This document shows, one piece after another, positions 55,320 to 64,000 of a stretch of DNA of 64,000 nt. The stretch is from Verrucomicrobiaceae bacterium (GTDB lineage: Bacteria; Verrucomicrobiota; Verrucomicrobiia; Verrucomicrobiales; Verrucomicrobiaceae), in contig JAIBCL010000007.1 of NCBI GenBank assembly GCA_019694165.1, positions 124,001 to 188,000 of the forward strand. Direction: 5' to 3'. The notes below the pieces were generated by a model. The model was not told where the DNA came from. It did no database searches and saw only the letters and a list, made by a program, of their open reading frames with translations. How positions within the stretch are numbered: the first letter of the stretch is position 1; every line of letters begins with the position of its first letter. The translations under genes and the position numbers were made by a program.

Positions 55320-55391
55320 GGGTTCGCAGGTTGGTTGGTGACTGTCTGTTCGGAGATCGCACTCGTCGGCGAGCGTGCGACCAGCCGCTCA

Positions 55392-58300
55392 TCAAGGCTC
55401 TGGCGGCTTGGAGCTCTCGTTCGAAGGTGCGGTTTTCCGTCCGCCTCTTTCGATCAATCCCTGCACGATCACATAGCAGCCGGGAATCAAAAGAAGGCCG
55501 ACGACGGTGGCGATGGTCATGCCATAGACGACGCCGGTGCCCATCGTGCTGCGCGATGCCGCGCCGGAGCCGGTGGCGAGCATGAGCGGTATGCAGCCGA
55601 GGATGAAGGCAAAGGAAGTCATCAAGATGGGTCGCAGACGAAGTCGCGATGCTTCCACAGCAGCGTCGATGATCGACATGCCTTCGTCGTGTTTCATCTT
55701 CGCGAACTCGACGATGAGGATCGCATTCTTTGCCGCGAGACCGATGAGCATCACCAAGCCGATCTGCGCATAGACGTTCATGTCGAAGCTGCGCAGGAAC
55801 ATGCCAGCCATGAGGCCGAGGATGACGGTTGGCGTCGCGAGCAGCACGGCAAAGGGAAGTCCCCAGCTTTCATATTGCGCTGCGAGCAGCAGGAAGACGA
55901 AGAGCACGGCCGCGCCGAAGATGATCGTGGCCTGGCCTTCCGATTTCTTTTCCTGAAGCGTGAGGCCCGACCACTCGTAACCGACCTCGGAGGGCATCGT
56001 CTTCATCACTTCCTCGATCGCCTTGATCGCCTGACCGGAGCTGTAGCCGGGTGCTGCAGCGCCAATGATCTCGGCGGCGTTGTAGAGATTGAAGCGCGAG
56101 ACAAAGTTCGGCCCCGACATCTTGCTGACCTTCACCAGCGTTTCGAGCGGCACCATCTTGCCGCCATTGCTGCGCACATGGAATTTGCCGATGCCATCCG
56201 GCTGATTCGTGAAGTCCGACTCGGCCTGAAGGAAGACTTTGTACACTTTGCCGAAGCGCACGAAGTCGTTCACATACATGCCGCTGAGATAGGCCTGCAT
56301 TGTCTGGAAGACGCTGTCCACCGGCACGCCAAGTGTGCGCGCCTTTTCGCGATCGAGTTCCACCTTCACCTGCGGCGTCGCGGGATTGAAGGTCGTGCTG
56401 ACGCTGGAGATTTCGGGCCGCTTTGCCGCTTCCTGCTGGAGCTGCTGGATGTAACTCGCGAGCTGCCCGATGCTACCGCCAGAGCGATCCTGCAACTGCA
56501 TCGAGAAGCCGGACACATTGCCGTAGCCGGGCAGGGCAGGCGGCCCGAAGGCCATTGCGCGCGCGCCAGGAATGGCGGCAAACTTTTTCGTCCACTCGCG
56601 CGCGATCGCCTTCGCGTGCAGCTCGGGCGACTTCCGCTCCTCCCACGGTTCGAGACCGACGAACATCATCGCTGAGTTCGGGAAATTGAGGCTGTTGAGA
56701 ATGTTGAAACCCGCCAGACCGAGCGCGGAGCGCACGCCAGGGGTGCTCTCGACGATGTCTTCGACCTGCTTCAGCACTTCGTCGGAGCGTTGCAGCGAAG
56801 CGCCTTCCGGCAACTGCACGGCCACGAAGAGGAAACCTTTGTCTTCATCGGGAATGAAACCACCCGGCACATGTTTGCCCAGCGCCCAGATGCCGGCGAG
56901 CACGGCGGCGAGAATGATGATCGAGCGCACCGCCTTGCGCACCAGACCGGCGACGATGTTGCCGTATGTCGTGCTCAGCCAGTCGAAGAAGCGATTGAAG
57001 ACGCGGAAGAAGGCGGCGATCGGGCCACGACCTGGCGTCGGCTTTTTCAAAAGCATCGCGGAGAGCGCGGGACTCAGCGTGAGTGCATTGATGACGGAGA
57101 AGACGACCGCAATGGCAATCGTGAGCGCGAACTGGCTGTAAAGCTGTCCGGTGACGCCGCCCATAAAGGCGACCGGCACGAACACCGCGCACAGCACAAG
57201 ACCGATGGCCACGACAGGGCCGGACACTTCCTTCATCGCGAGCCGCGTGGCTTCGACGGGCTCCTTGCCGTGCTCGAGATGATGCTGCACAGCCTCGACG
57301 ACGACGATCGCGTCATCGACCACGATGCCGATGGCGAGCACGAGGCCGAACATCGTGAGCACATTCACGCTGAAGCCCATCGCGGGGAAGAGAATGAAGG
57401 CACCGAGCAGCGACACGGGCACGGTGCACATCGGAATGAGCGTGGCGCGGAAGCTCTGGAGGAATATGTAAACCACGAGCAGCACGAGGATCACCGCCTC
57501 GAAGAGCGTGTGCACGATCTCTTCCATCGATGCCTTGATCGGCAGCGTGGAGTCGAGCGTGATCTCGTACTTCATGTCCGGCGGGAAGCGCGTCTTCGCC
57601 TCTTCGAGGATATTCTTCACGTTGTCCGCCGTCTCGATCGCGTTCGCGCCGGGCGCGAGGTAGATGCCGATGGCGCCTGCGGGCGACTTATTGAGCCTCG
57701 CGCGCATGTCGTAGGTCTGCGCGCCGAGTTCCACACGCGCCACGTCTTTGATCTTCACCTGCGAGCCGTTCGCATTGGAGCGGATGATGATGTCCTCGAA
57801 CTCGGCTGGCTCCTTGAGCAATCCGGCGGCGCGCACATTGAATTGCATCTCTTGATTCGGCGGAGCGGGCTCCGCGCCGACACGACCCGCGGGTGACTGC
57901 GCGTTTTGCTCCTTGATCGCATTCGCGATGTCCTGCGGTGTGATGCCGAGCAGTTCGAGCTTGTCAGGCCGCAGCCAGATGCGCATGGCGTAATCTTGCG
58001 CGGTGAAGTTTTTCACGTCGCCCACGCCTTTCACGCGCTTGATGGCATCCACGAGATTGATGTCGCAGTAATTGCCGAGGAAGGTCGCGTCGTAGGTGCC
58101 GTTCGGCGAACTGAGGCCGATCACCATCAGGATGTCGGGACTGGAGCGGTTGACGATCACGCCTTCCTTCTTCACCGCCTCGGGCAGCATCGCCTCGGCC
58201 TGGCCCACGCGGTTCTGCGCATTGACCTGCATGATGTCCACGTCGGTGCCAACGTCGAAATACATGTTCAGCGTCATCTTGCCGTCGTTGGCATTGTAGG

Positions 58301-58538
58301 ACTGCATGTAGAGCAGCTTGTCCACGCCATTGACCTTTGATTCGATGGGCGTGGCGACGGATTCCATCACCGCCTCCGCCGCCGCACCGCGATACGTGGT
58401 GGTGGCCTGGATCATCGTCGGACTCACCGGCGGATACTCCGCGATGGGCAATCGAACGAGCGAGATGGAGCCAACGATCACCGTCAGAATGGCGATGACC
58501 ATCGCAACGATGGGACGGCGGATGAAGAAGTCGGCCAT
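55392..58538 (-). CDS. RND efflux permease (AcrB/MexB-type HAE1)
   Basis: A 1048-residue proton-coupled exporter starting MADFFIRRPIVAMVIAILTV. TM4 has AIGIVVDDAIVVVEAV (Asp pair about residues 407-408), TM10 has VMLIGLAAKNAILIVEFA. RLPIAEYPPVSPTMIQATTT follows TM1, and the drug-pocket and docking regions are full length. It lies 6 bases downstream of the adaptor gene, so they form one operon; no outer-membrane factor follows. Confidence 0.96.
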   Translation of the reverse strand: MADFFIRRPIVAMVIAILTVIVGSISLVRLPIAEYPPVSPTMIQATTTYRGAAAEAVMESVATPIESKVNGVDKLLYMQSYNANDGKMTLNMYFDVGTDVDIMQVNAQNRVGQAEAMLPEAVKKEGVIVNRSSPDILMVIGLSSPNGTYDATFLGNYCDINLVDAIKRVKGVGDVKNFTAQDYAMRIWLRPDKLELLGITPQDIANAIKEQNAQSPAGRVGAEPAPPNQEMQFNVRAAGLLKEPAEFEDIIIRSNANGSQVKIKDVARVELGAQTYDMRARLNKSPAGAIGIYLAPGANAIETADNVKNILEEAKTRFPPDMKYEITLDSTLPIKASMEEIVHTLFEAVILVLLVVYIFLQSFRATLIPMCTVPVSLLGAFILFPAMGFSVNVLTMFGLVLAIGIVVDDAIVVVEAVQHHLEHGKEPVEATRLAMKEVSGPVVAIGLVLCAVFVPVAFMGGVTGQLYSQFALTIAIAVVFSVINALTLSPALSAMLLKKPTPGRGPIAAFFRVFNRFFDWLSTTYGNIVAGLVRKAVRSIIILAAVLAGIWALGKHVPGGFIPDEDKGFLFVAVQLPEGASLQRSDEVLKQVEDIVESTPGVRSALGLAGFNILNSLNFPNSAMMFVGLEPWEERKSPELHAKAIAREWTKKFAAIPGARAMAFGPPALPGYGNVSGFSMQLQDRSGGSIGQLASYIQQLQQEAAKRPEISSVSTTFNPATPQVKVELDREKARTLGVPVDSVFQTMQAYLSGMYVNDFVRFGKVYKVFLQAESDFTNQPDGIGKFHVRSNGGKMVPLETLVKVSKMSGPNFVSRFNLYNAAEIIGAAAPGYSSGQAIKAIEEVMKTMPSEVGYEWSGLTLQEKKSEGQATIIFGAAVLFVFLLLAAQYESWGLPFAVLLATPTVILGLMAGMFLRSFDMNVYAQIGLVMLIGLAAKNAILIVEFAKMKHDEGMSIIDAAVEASRLRLRPILMTSFAFILGCIPLMLATGSGAASRSTMGTGVVYGMTIATVVGLLLIPGCYVIVQGLIERGGRKTAPSNESSKPPEP

Positions 58539-58544
58539 GACGGT

Positions 58545-59732
58545 TTATTTCGTGGCGGGTTTTGCTTCTGACTTCGCCGCGTCAGCCGCGGGTGCTTTCG
58601 CTGCGGCGGATGCCGCAGCAGCGAGTTCCGTCGCCGTGACCGGCTTTGCGACCACGCCCTCGCGCAGTTTGTTGACGCCTTCGACGACGACGCGCTCGCC
58701 GGCTTCGAGTCCCTTTGTGACCACAGCCTCTGCGCCGACCCGCGATGCCATCACCTCGACGGGTCGCTGGTGGGCTTTGTTCTCACCGTCGATCACCCAA
58801 ACGAAACTGCGTCCCTGCAATTCCACCAGCGCACGCTCGGGAATGACGATGGTCTCATCGCGAGCTGGCGCGCTCAGCTTCACGCGGGCGAACATGCCGG
58901 GCCGCAGGATCTTTCTCGGATTCGGAAACTCAGCACGCACACGGATCGTCGCGGTCGTCGCATCGATGATGCGATCAATGAAGACCCACTTGCCGGGTTC
59001 CGGATGTTCCGTGCCGTCGGCGAGCAGAAGAGTCACGGGGAGCTGGCCCATCTCCCGGCCTGCTTCGCGGGCGAGGCGGTCGAAGTTGAGGAAGTCCACT
59101 TCGCTGATCGAGCAGTAGCACCACATGGGATCGACTTTGGAAATCGTCGCCAGCAGCGTTGGCTCGCCCTTGCCGACGAGACTGCCCACCGCGACCTGTC
59201 TCGCGCCGATGCGGCCATCGATTGGCGCACGAATGTCACAGTAGCTGAGTTCGATCTCCGCCGTCTTCACTTTTGCCTCCGCGGCGGCGACGCTGGCTTC
59301 GTTTCCTTGTGTGGCGATGACGGCGTCGTCGAGATCACGTTTTGCAACGGCGTTCTGAGCCACGAGCGGCGTCAGTCGCGCGACATCCTGCTTGCTCTTT
59401 GCCAGCGCAGCCTGCGCCTCGGCCAGCTGGCCTTTCGCGGCTGCGAGCTTTTCTTGATTCGGCCGTTTGTCGAGTTCGAAGAGCGGATCGCCCGCCTTCA
59501 CCTCGTCACCTTCCTTGAAGAGCATCTTCTCGATGAACGATTCCACCCGCGCGCGGATCTCGACGTTCTCCGGCGAGTCGAGCTGGCCGACAAAGGCGGT
59601 CGAGTTGGTGACTTTCTTCTTCACCGTCTCCATCACCTGCACGACCGGCGGTGGCATGGCAGCGGGAGCCGGGGCTTTTTTGCAGGCCGGGAGCAGCATC
59701 ATGAACAGGAGAATCGGGAAATGCGTTTTCAT
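58545..59732 (-). CDS. RND periplasmic adaptor lipoprotein (AcrA/MexA-type)
   Basis: A 395-residue adaptor with lipobox FMMLLPAC (Cys 17). Lipoyl half 1 is ARVESFIEKMLFKEGDEVKA; the coiled-coil hairpin covers about residues 90-160. Lipoyl half 2 is YCDIRAPIDGRIGARQVAVG; the barrel and proximal domain include LRPGMFARVKL and IPERALVELQGRSFVWVI. It ends in an Ala/Lys-rich tail (about residues 365-395). First gene of the adaptor-permease pair. Confidence 0.95.
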   Translation of the reverse strand: MKTHFPILLFMMLLPACKKAPAPAAMPPPVVQVMETVKKKVTNSTAFVGQLDSPENVEIRARVESFIEKMLFKEGDEVKAGDPLFELDKRPNQEKLAAAKGQLAEAQAALAKSKQDVARLTPLVAQNAVAKRDLDDAVIATQGNEASVAAAEAKVKTAEIELSYCDIRAPIDGRIGARQVAVGSLVGKGEPTLLATISKVDPMWCYCSISEVDFLNFDRLAREAGREMGQLPVTLLLADGTEHPEPGKWVFIDRIIDATTATIRVRAEFPNPRKILRPGMFARVKLSAPARDETIVIPERALVELQGRSFVWVIDGENKAHQRPVEVMASRVGAEAVVTKGLEAGERVVVEGVNKLREGVVAKPVTATELAAAASAAAKAPAADAAKSEAKPATK

Positions 59733-59877
59733 GCGGGTCTACGACTAGATCACGGCGCGTTAGCTGCCGTCAATGTCCAAGTCAGTGCCGCGATTGACCT
59801 CTCTGCCGAGTATTCGCCCCGAAGTGCGCAGGATCGGCGTGGCATCAAACCGCGTTTCGCCGTGAATTGAAGGAGAC

Positions 59878-60885
59878 ATGAAAACACGCTTTTACTCAGC
59901 CGTCGTTGCGCCAGTCGCTGTGTTGTTTTTTTCAAACCTGCACGCGCAGACTGCCGAACCCGCCGCTGCTCAACCATCTCGCGAGGATGTGGAAAGCTAC
60001 GTCAAGGAAATGACCCACTACATCGCGGGCCGCGAGGAACGGGCGACGAAGATCGTGAACCAGATCGTCGAACTCGACGAGAGCTTGAAGACCGAGGTCA
60101 CGGGCGTGCTCACCAAACTAAAGTCGATCACCGACAGCAAGGATTCGAAAACCAAGGTCACCCGGATCAAGCGAGACGTGATCGAGCGCATCGGCAAGGC
60201 GGCTCAATACTACGCCAGCGAGCGGGCGAAGCTGGAGGAGGCGCTGCGCGTGACGCGTAATGACTACAAGCGCGAGGATCTCTTCAAGGAGCGGAAGCAG
60301 TTCGACGAGAAGATCGACAATATGGTGAACGCCGTGGTCGATCTCGCGCTGAGCATGGACACGCACAAAGACTACGAGAAATACATTTATGAGCACGGCT
60401 CATCGTTCGGTGGCTTTGACACCACGATCCGCAAGAACCCGGACTATGACCAGAACCGCCGCACAACCACTCAAGCTGATGCAGCGCGCAAGGATGTGAC
60501 GCAGTCGATCCAGCAGTCACTCGACCGCCTGAAGACCAAGCAACGCGATCTTGAGCAGCAGATCGCTAACCCAAAGCTGGACGAAAAGCAGGCGAAGAAT
60601 CTCGAAGCCGAGCTGGATCGCATCCGGACGATTCGGAATGAGCGCCTCGAGCAGCTCTATGCACTCACTTCAGGCGAGCATAAGTTCACCACTCCCGTGA
60701 GTCAGCGCGATGCGATGCAGCTCGAAGACGTGATCGAACTCGTCGCCGCCGATGCGCGTCGCGACATGTCGAATCTCTTCGCCCGCTATCGCGAACTGCG
60801 CGCCGAGCGTGATGCCATCGCCGATCAGAAGGCGCGTCTGGCTCGCGCACAAAACTGGCTGAAGGAGCACGCGGAAGGCAAGTGA
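59878..60885 (+). CDS. Secreted coiled-coil protein of unknown function
   Basis: A 335-residue exported protein with signal peptide MKTRFYSAVVAPVAVLFFSNLHA-Q (given to residue 20: MKTRFYSAVVAPVAVLFFSN). The mature part is almost wholly helical and charged, with long coiled coils (KQRDLEQQIANPKLDEKQ; LEAELDRIRTIRNERLEQLY). A good ribosome-binding site AAGGAG lies 5-10 bases before the ATG. No family recognised. Divergent from the adaptor gene at 58545-59732. Confidence 0.7.
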   Translation: MKTRFYSAVVAPVAVLFFSNLHAQTAEPAAAQPSREDVESYVKEMTHYIAGREERATKIVNQIVELDESLKTEVTGVLTKLKSITDSKDSKTKVTRIKRDVIERIGKAAQYYASERAKLEEALRVTRNDYKREDLFKERKQFDEKIDNMVNAVVDLALSMDTHKDYEKYIYEHGSSFGGFDTTIRKNPDYDQNRRTTTQADAARKDVTQSIQQSLDRLKTKQRDLEQQIANPKLDEKQAKNLEAELDRIRTIRNERLEQLYALTSGEHKFTTPVSQRDAMQLEDVIELVAADARRDMSNLFARYRELRAERDAIADQKARLARAQNWLKEHAEGK

Positions 60886-60897
60886 ACGAGAGGGCGG

Positions 60898-61803
60898 CTA
60901 TTTCCCACCGTTCAGCGTCTTCTTCGCTTCAGCGAGCAGCTTGAGTTCTTCCGCGCCGACTTTTGGATAATGAAGATCAAGCGACGCGAGACCGTCGATC
61001 ACAGCTCCAGCGACGACGACGCGGGTAAACCATTTGTTATCCGCCGGCACCACATACCACGGCGCATCCTCGGTCGAAGTGTGCCGGATCATGTCTTCGT
61101 AGGCGTCCTGATATTCGTCCCAGTAGCCGCGCTCTCGGCAGTCGGCGGATGAGAACTTCCAGTTCTTCTCCGGGTTGTCGATGCGCTCCATGAAGCGCTT
61201 TTTCTGCTCGTCCTTCGAGACGTGGAGGAAGAACTTGCGGATCAGCACGCCGTTGCGGCTGAGGTAGCGCTCAAAGGCACGGATGTCGTGGAAACGCTCC
61301 TTCCAGATGTCCTTCGTGACCAGCTTCGGCGGAAGCTTCTGCTTCTTCAGCAGTTCCTCGTGCACGCGCACGACGAGCGTCTCCTCGTAGTAGCTGCGGT
61401 TGAAGATGCCGATGCGTCCACGCTCGGGCAGGCACTTCATGCAGCGCCAGAGAAAATCGTGATCGAGATCCTCGCTCGTCGGCGCCTTGAACGAATAAAC
61501 CTGACAGCCCTGCGGATTCACGCCGCTCATCACGTGCTTGATGGCTCCGTCTTTGCCGGCGGCATCCATCGCCTGGAAGATCAGAAGCACGGCCCACTTG
61601 TCCTGGGCGTAGAGCATGTCCTACAGTTCGGCCAGCGCCTCGACACCGGTTTGCAGCGCCTCCTTCGCGCGCGGCTTGTCTTCGGACCCATATCCCAGCG
61701 TTTCTCCGGGATCGATGTCCTTGAGGCGGAATTTGTCGCCGTCGGTGACGCGAAACGGTTTCGAGAATTTGTGGGCCCTTTTGATGATCTCCTTCAGTTT
61801 CAT
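60898..61803 (-). pseudogene. ppk2: Polyphosphate kinase 2 gene with one in-frame amber codon
   Basis: PPK2 uses polyphosphate to phosphorylate nucleotides. From ATG 61803 (MKLKEIIKRAHKFSKPFRV) the frame runs 60 codons to TAG at 61623-61621. It then continues without shift as DMLYAQDKWAVLLIFQAMDA to a normal stop at 60898. Family landmarks after the stop are Walker A QAMDAAGKDGAIKHV and Walker B/lid GRIGIFNRSYYEETLVVRVH. In relatives the segment reads ALAELQ-DMLYAQ, so a CAG-to-TAG change explains the break. The downstream part could restart at ATG 61617 but would lack the N-terminal lobe. Sequencing error is possible. Confidence 0.9.
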
Positions 61804-61866
61804 GGCGTGAGGCTGGTTGAGGTTGGCTTCCGTGCGATGAGCCGGTTTGAAGGTGTCGCGACGCAC

Positions 61867-62286
61867 CTAATGCCCGCCGCTGGCTTCGAGGCGCTTTTTG
61901 TAAACGTCCCGCAGATTCTGAATTCGCTGGGCCGCATCCAGGTTTGCCGTGCGATTGAGCCATGACTCGATGGCAGCAGCGGTGAGTTCGATCTTCTTCA
62001 CCTCGACCGTGGAGCCGAGCTTGTCGAGCAGCGCGAGCACCTGGCTGGAGTTGTCGAAGAGAACTTCGTCCCACAATTTGGCATCCGTTGAAGAGACGAG
62101 TGCCACGACATCCACCCACGCGCCGTCGCGACAGAGGAGAAACATCTTTTGCTTAACGGTCATGTCGCCCGGAGCGACACCGTTTTGCACAGCGATGACC
62201 GGACCGGGCTTGCCGGAGTCATTGCCGAGATTGAGGACATGCGCGTTCGTGTAGTGGTTGGTGATGGTAGGCATGGCTGCGACCAT
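61867..62286 (-). CDS. Protein of unknown function, start uncertain
   Basis: About 139 residues from ATG 62286 (MVAAMPTITNHYTNAHVLNL). It contains DMTVKQKMFLLCRDGAWVDV and a helical C-terminus (ESWLNRTANLDAAQRIQNLR). I recognise no family. The frame is open further upstream to a stop near 62386 and encodes a hydrophobic stretch (CAWIVLLALLLRQSFGG) that looks like a signal peptide, but no ATG or GTG precedes it. It lies between ppk2 and a secreted-protein gene on the same strand. Confidence 0.5.
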   Translation of the reverse strand: MVAAMPTITNHYTNAHVLNLGNDSGKPGPVIAVQNGVAPGDMTVKQKMFLLCRDGAWVDVVALVSSTDAKLWDEVLFDNSSQVLALLDKLGSTVEVKKIELTAAAIESWLNRTANLDAAQRIQNLRDVYKKRLEASGGH

Positions 62287-62405
62287 GGTAGAGTCGCCGC
62301 CAAAGGACTGTCGAAGCAAAAGTGCCAGGAGGACAATCCAGGCACAGCATTTGCCGATCCTACGGGACCGGTTTCCGGGCTAGTGGGCAAACCTTGTTCG
62401 CCGAT

Positions 62406-63674
62406 TTAGTTGAGCGGCCCTTTGATCAGCTTGTCCTGAACGCGGAAGCCGCGCTCATCGAGTTGCTGCCTGAGCGTCGGTGACATGGCTCCCGTGAGGA
62501 CGACGGTGACGGAAGGCGCTTTCACGCCGTTGATCTTCACGTTCTCGAGTCCGTTGGCGAAGCTCTCGGAACGCGGGGACCACATGGCGTAGTCCCATTG
62601 CAAAGCGACCATCACGCCGCCATCGGGTGCGATGCAGACGGGGAAGCCGTTCAGGAGCACGATGTGATCGACGGTGAGTCCGTGTGCGTGTGCATGGCCG
62701 ATGAGTCGCGCGGTCTGTTCGTAAAAGGTGGCGTCGGCTTCGTTCTCGCACATGGCGGTGGCGTCACGAATGATGATGTCGCGGCCTTTGACTCCGGTCA
62801 TTTTCTCCAGCGCGGTGACGATGCGCGTCTGATGCGTCGGTGAGAGATGGGGATTCGCAAGGAAGGCTTCGGCATCCTTCGCGCTGATGCCCATGTCCTT
62901 GAGTTTGCCGAGGTTCACTTTGCGCAGATCGAGTGGCGAGCTGGTGGCGACGAGCGAGGTTGTCGCATCGATCGCTGACACGGCGGAGATGGCTGAGCCT
63001 GCGGCGCCGCCGACAGGCAGGGTCGCGGCCTTCACCGTCAGTTTACCCGCGAAAATTACCCAGGCGACGCGATCCAACTCGGCCTGCAGGACCTCGTTAG
63101 AGCTGTACGGGTTCACGCCCAGTTCCGCGCATAGTTCGCGCTTCGTTTGCGAGACGCCGGCGGCATTCTTCACGAGTCCGCCTTCACCTGTGCTGCGATC
63201 ACGGCCTGAGACGGCTTCTTTGGTGCCACGGCCGATGCGACCGATGAACTTGCCCACGCCTTTGGGTACCCCAACGACGGTATCGACCGGAGCGGTGAGA
63301 AAGTCTCCCGCCACATCGAACGGCAGTTTGGCCGCTTCCTTGAATCCTTCCGCATACTGACTCGTGTTCGACATTTCACGCAGCTTCGCCAGCGCCTGAA
63401 TCTCGCGCACGCGGTCTTCGAGCATCTGATTGCCCTGAGCGACGAACGTTCCGAACTGCGAGTCGATGATGAAGCGGTTCGCGCCCATGTAGGGCACGAC
63501 TTCATCGCGCACATTGTGATTCGGGCTGGCTAGATAGGGCAGTTGAAGAATCTCACCGGCTTTCAGCGCAGGCACGTCGTAGCCGGCGGCGTCGGTGGGG
63601 GCTGATTGCGCGGAGGCAGTCGAACTGATCAGGAGGAGAGGAGCGGACGCGAATGCGATGAACGGGAGTTTCAT
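62406..63674 (-). CDS. Secreted protein of unknown function
   Basis: A 422-residue exported protein with signal peptide MKLPFIAFASAPLLLISSTA (cleavage after ASA). A helical middle carries a Gly-rich region (VGVPKGVGKFIGRIGRGTKE) and a hydrophobic stretch (KAATLPVGGAAGSAISAVSA). The C-terminal domain contains GRDIIIRDATAMCENEADAT, GHAHAHGLTVDHIVLLNGFP and MVALQWDYAMW. I recognise no family. It follows the outer-membrane protein gene at the right edge by 37 bases and may share its transcript. Confidence 0.6.
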   Translation of the reverse strand: MKLPFIAFASAPLLLISSTASAQSAPTDAAGYDVPALKAGEILQLPYLASPNHNVRDEVVPYMGANRFIIDSQFGTFVAQGNQMLEDRVREIQALAKLREMSNTSQYAEGFKEAAKLPFDVAGDFLTAPVDTVVGVPKGVGKFIGRIGRGTKEAVSGRDRSTGEGGLVKNAAGVSQTKRELCAELGVNPYSSNEVLQAELDRVAWVIFAGKLTVKAATLPVGGAAGSAISAVSAIDATTSLVATSSPLDLRKVNLGKLKDMGISAKDAEAFLANPHLSPTHQTRIVTALEKMTGVKGRDIIIRDATAMCENEADATFYEQTARLIGHAHAHGLTVDHIVLLNGFPVCIAPDGGVMVALQWDYAMWSPRSESFANGLENVKINGVKAPSVTVVLTGAMSPTLRQQLDERGFRVQDKLIKGPLN

Positions 63675-63711
63675 GGAAACGATATTGTTGGGTCGATGGG
63701 GGAAAAGATAA

Positions 63712-64000
63712 TTAGAACTTCTTGGCGATGTTCAGCACGAACATGTCGCCTTTGAAGCGGTCGCGGGCGGCATACTCGTGCATCCAGCGCATGGTGAGAG
63801 CGGCGTTCCACTTCACCTGCGCGAGGCCGAGCTGCACGCCGAAGGCATGAACTTCGTCATGCACATTGGCATCATAAGTGACGTCGCTGCCGCGATCGTC
63901 AGAGACCTGCCAGATGTCATAACCGCCGACGCCGATGTCAGCGAGCCAGGTCATGTTCTTGTTCAGCGGCACATACTGGCTGACGCCCCAGTTCACCGTG
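63712..64000 (-). CDS. C-terminal part of an outer-membrane beta-barrel protein, truncated by window edge
   Basis: The last 95 or so residues of a longer protein: alternating aromatic/polar strands (GVSQYVPLNKNMTWLADIGV; VQLGLAQVKWNAALTMRWMH; DRFKGDMFVLNIAKKF) ending in a terminal Phe, the outer-membrane insertion signal. The ending resembles MetA-pathway phenol degradation/transporter-type barrels, but that name is tentative. Its start lies beyond base 64000. Confidence 0.6.
   Translation of the reverse strand, partial: TVNWGVSQYVPLNKNMTWLADIGVGGYDIWQVSDDRGSDVTYDANVHDEVHAFGVQLGLAQVKWNAALTMRWMHEYAARDRFKGDMFVLNIAKKF

Overview
This 64 kb window is GC-rich, densely coding chromosome from a Gram-negative bacterium, most likely a member of the Verrucomicrobiota (PVC group). 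The inference rests on gene content: a large secreted protein joining a sorbosone-dehydrogenase-like propeller, HEAT repeats, a C-type haem site and a discoidin domain (34425-36983); cytosolic Ser/Thr kinases and Sel1 lipoproteins; LpxK, which implies lipid A; and several dispersed palindromic or tandem repeat families between and inside genes. I see no rRNA gene, complete tRNA gene, prophage or replication origin.

Layout. 1-18.4 kb: an RND efflux locus (adaptor and permease 18382-14059; an outer-membrane factor running off the left edge) whose parts are separated by a signalling block. The block holds a sigma-70-like/GAF regulator, a 2022-residue nucleotide cyclase-Ser/Thr kinase-TPR protein, small secreted proteins, a RelE/XRE toxin-antitoxin pair and a 14-repeat Sel1 lipoprotein. 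18.5-23.2 kb: housekeeping genes (Maf, a YgdI-like lipoprotein, a methyltransferase) and a tightly overlapping lpxK-fdhD-cysteine desulfurase operon. 23.9-30.0 kb: a likely defence or mobile island, with two YhcG/DUF1016 PD-(D/E)xK nuclease genes either side of a TIR-KAP NTPase gene. The first yhcG lies between a 341-bp direct repeat of a neighbouring gene, and both yhcG genes carry short perfect palindromes; the second contains six at a regular 39/30-nt spacing. 30.0-37.7 kb: thiC with a TPP riboswitch, an OlsF-like bifunctional acyltransferase, the propeller-cytochrome protein and a DUF1361 membrane protein. 37.9-44.3 kb: an incomplete ABC exporter (adaptor and ATPase) with an inverted polyvalent-kinase-like gene between its parts, a secreted TIM-barrel isomerase-like protein, a fatty acid desaturase and a coiled-coil protein. 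44.4-59.7 kb: more RND genes (outer-membrane factor plus permease; permease plus adaptor) separated by vapBC, a Ser/Thr kinase gene split by an IS630-type element, and a cation-transport cluster (Cax antiporter, VIT-like transporter, H1-like basic protein). 59.9-64 kb: a secreted coiled-coil protein, a ppk2 gene with one in-frame amber codon, two proteins of unknown function and the end of an outer-membrane protein.

The observations I rate highest are the palindromes tied to both yhcG genes, the TIR-KAP/yhcG island, the IS630 insertion whose in-silico removal restores a 617-codon reading frame, and the giant cyclase-kinase protein. All functional assignments come from motif recognition by eye; no database search was run.
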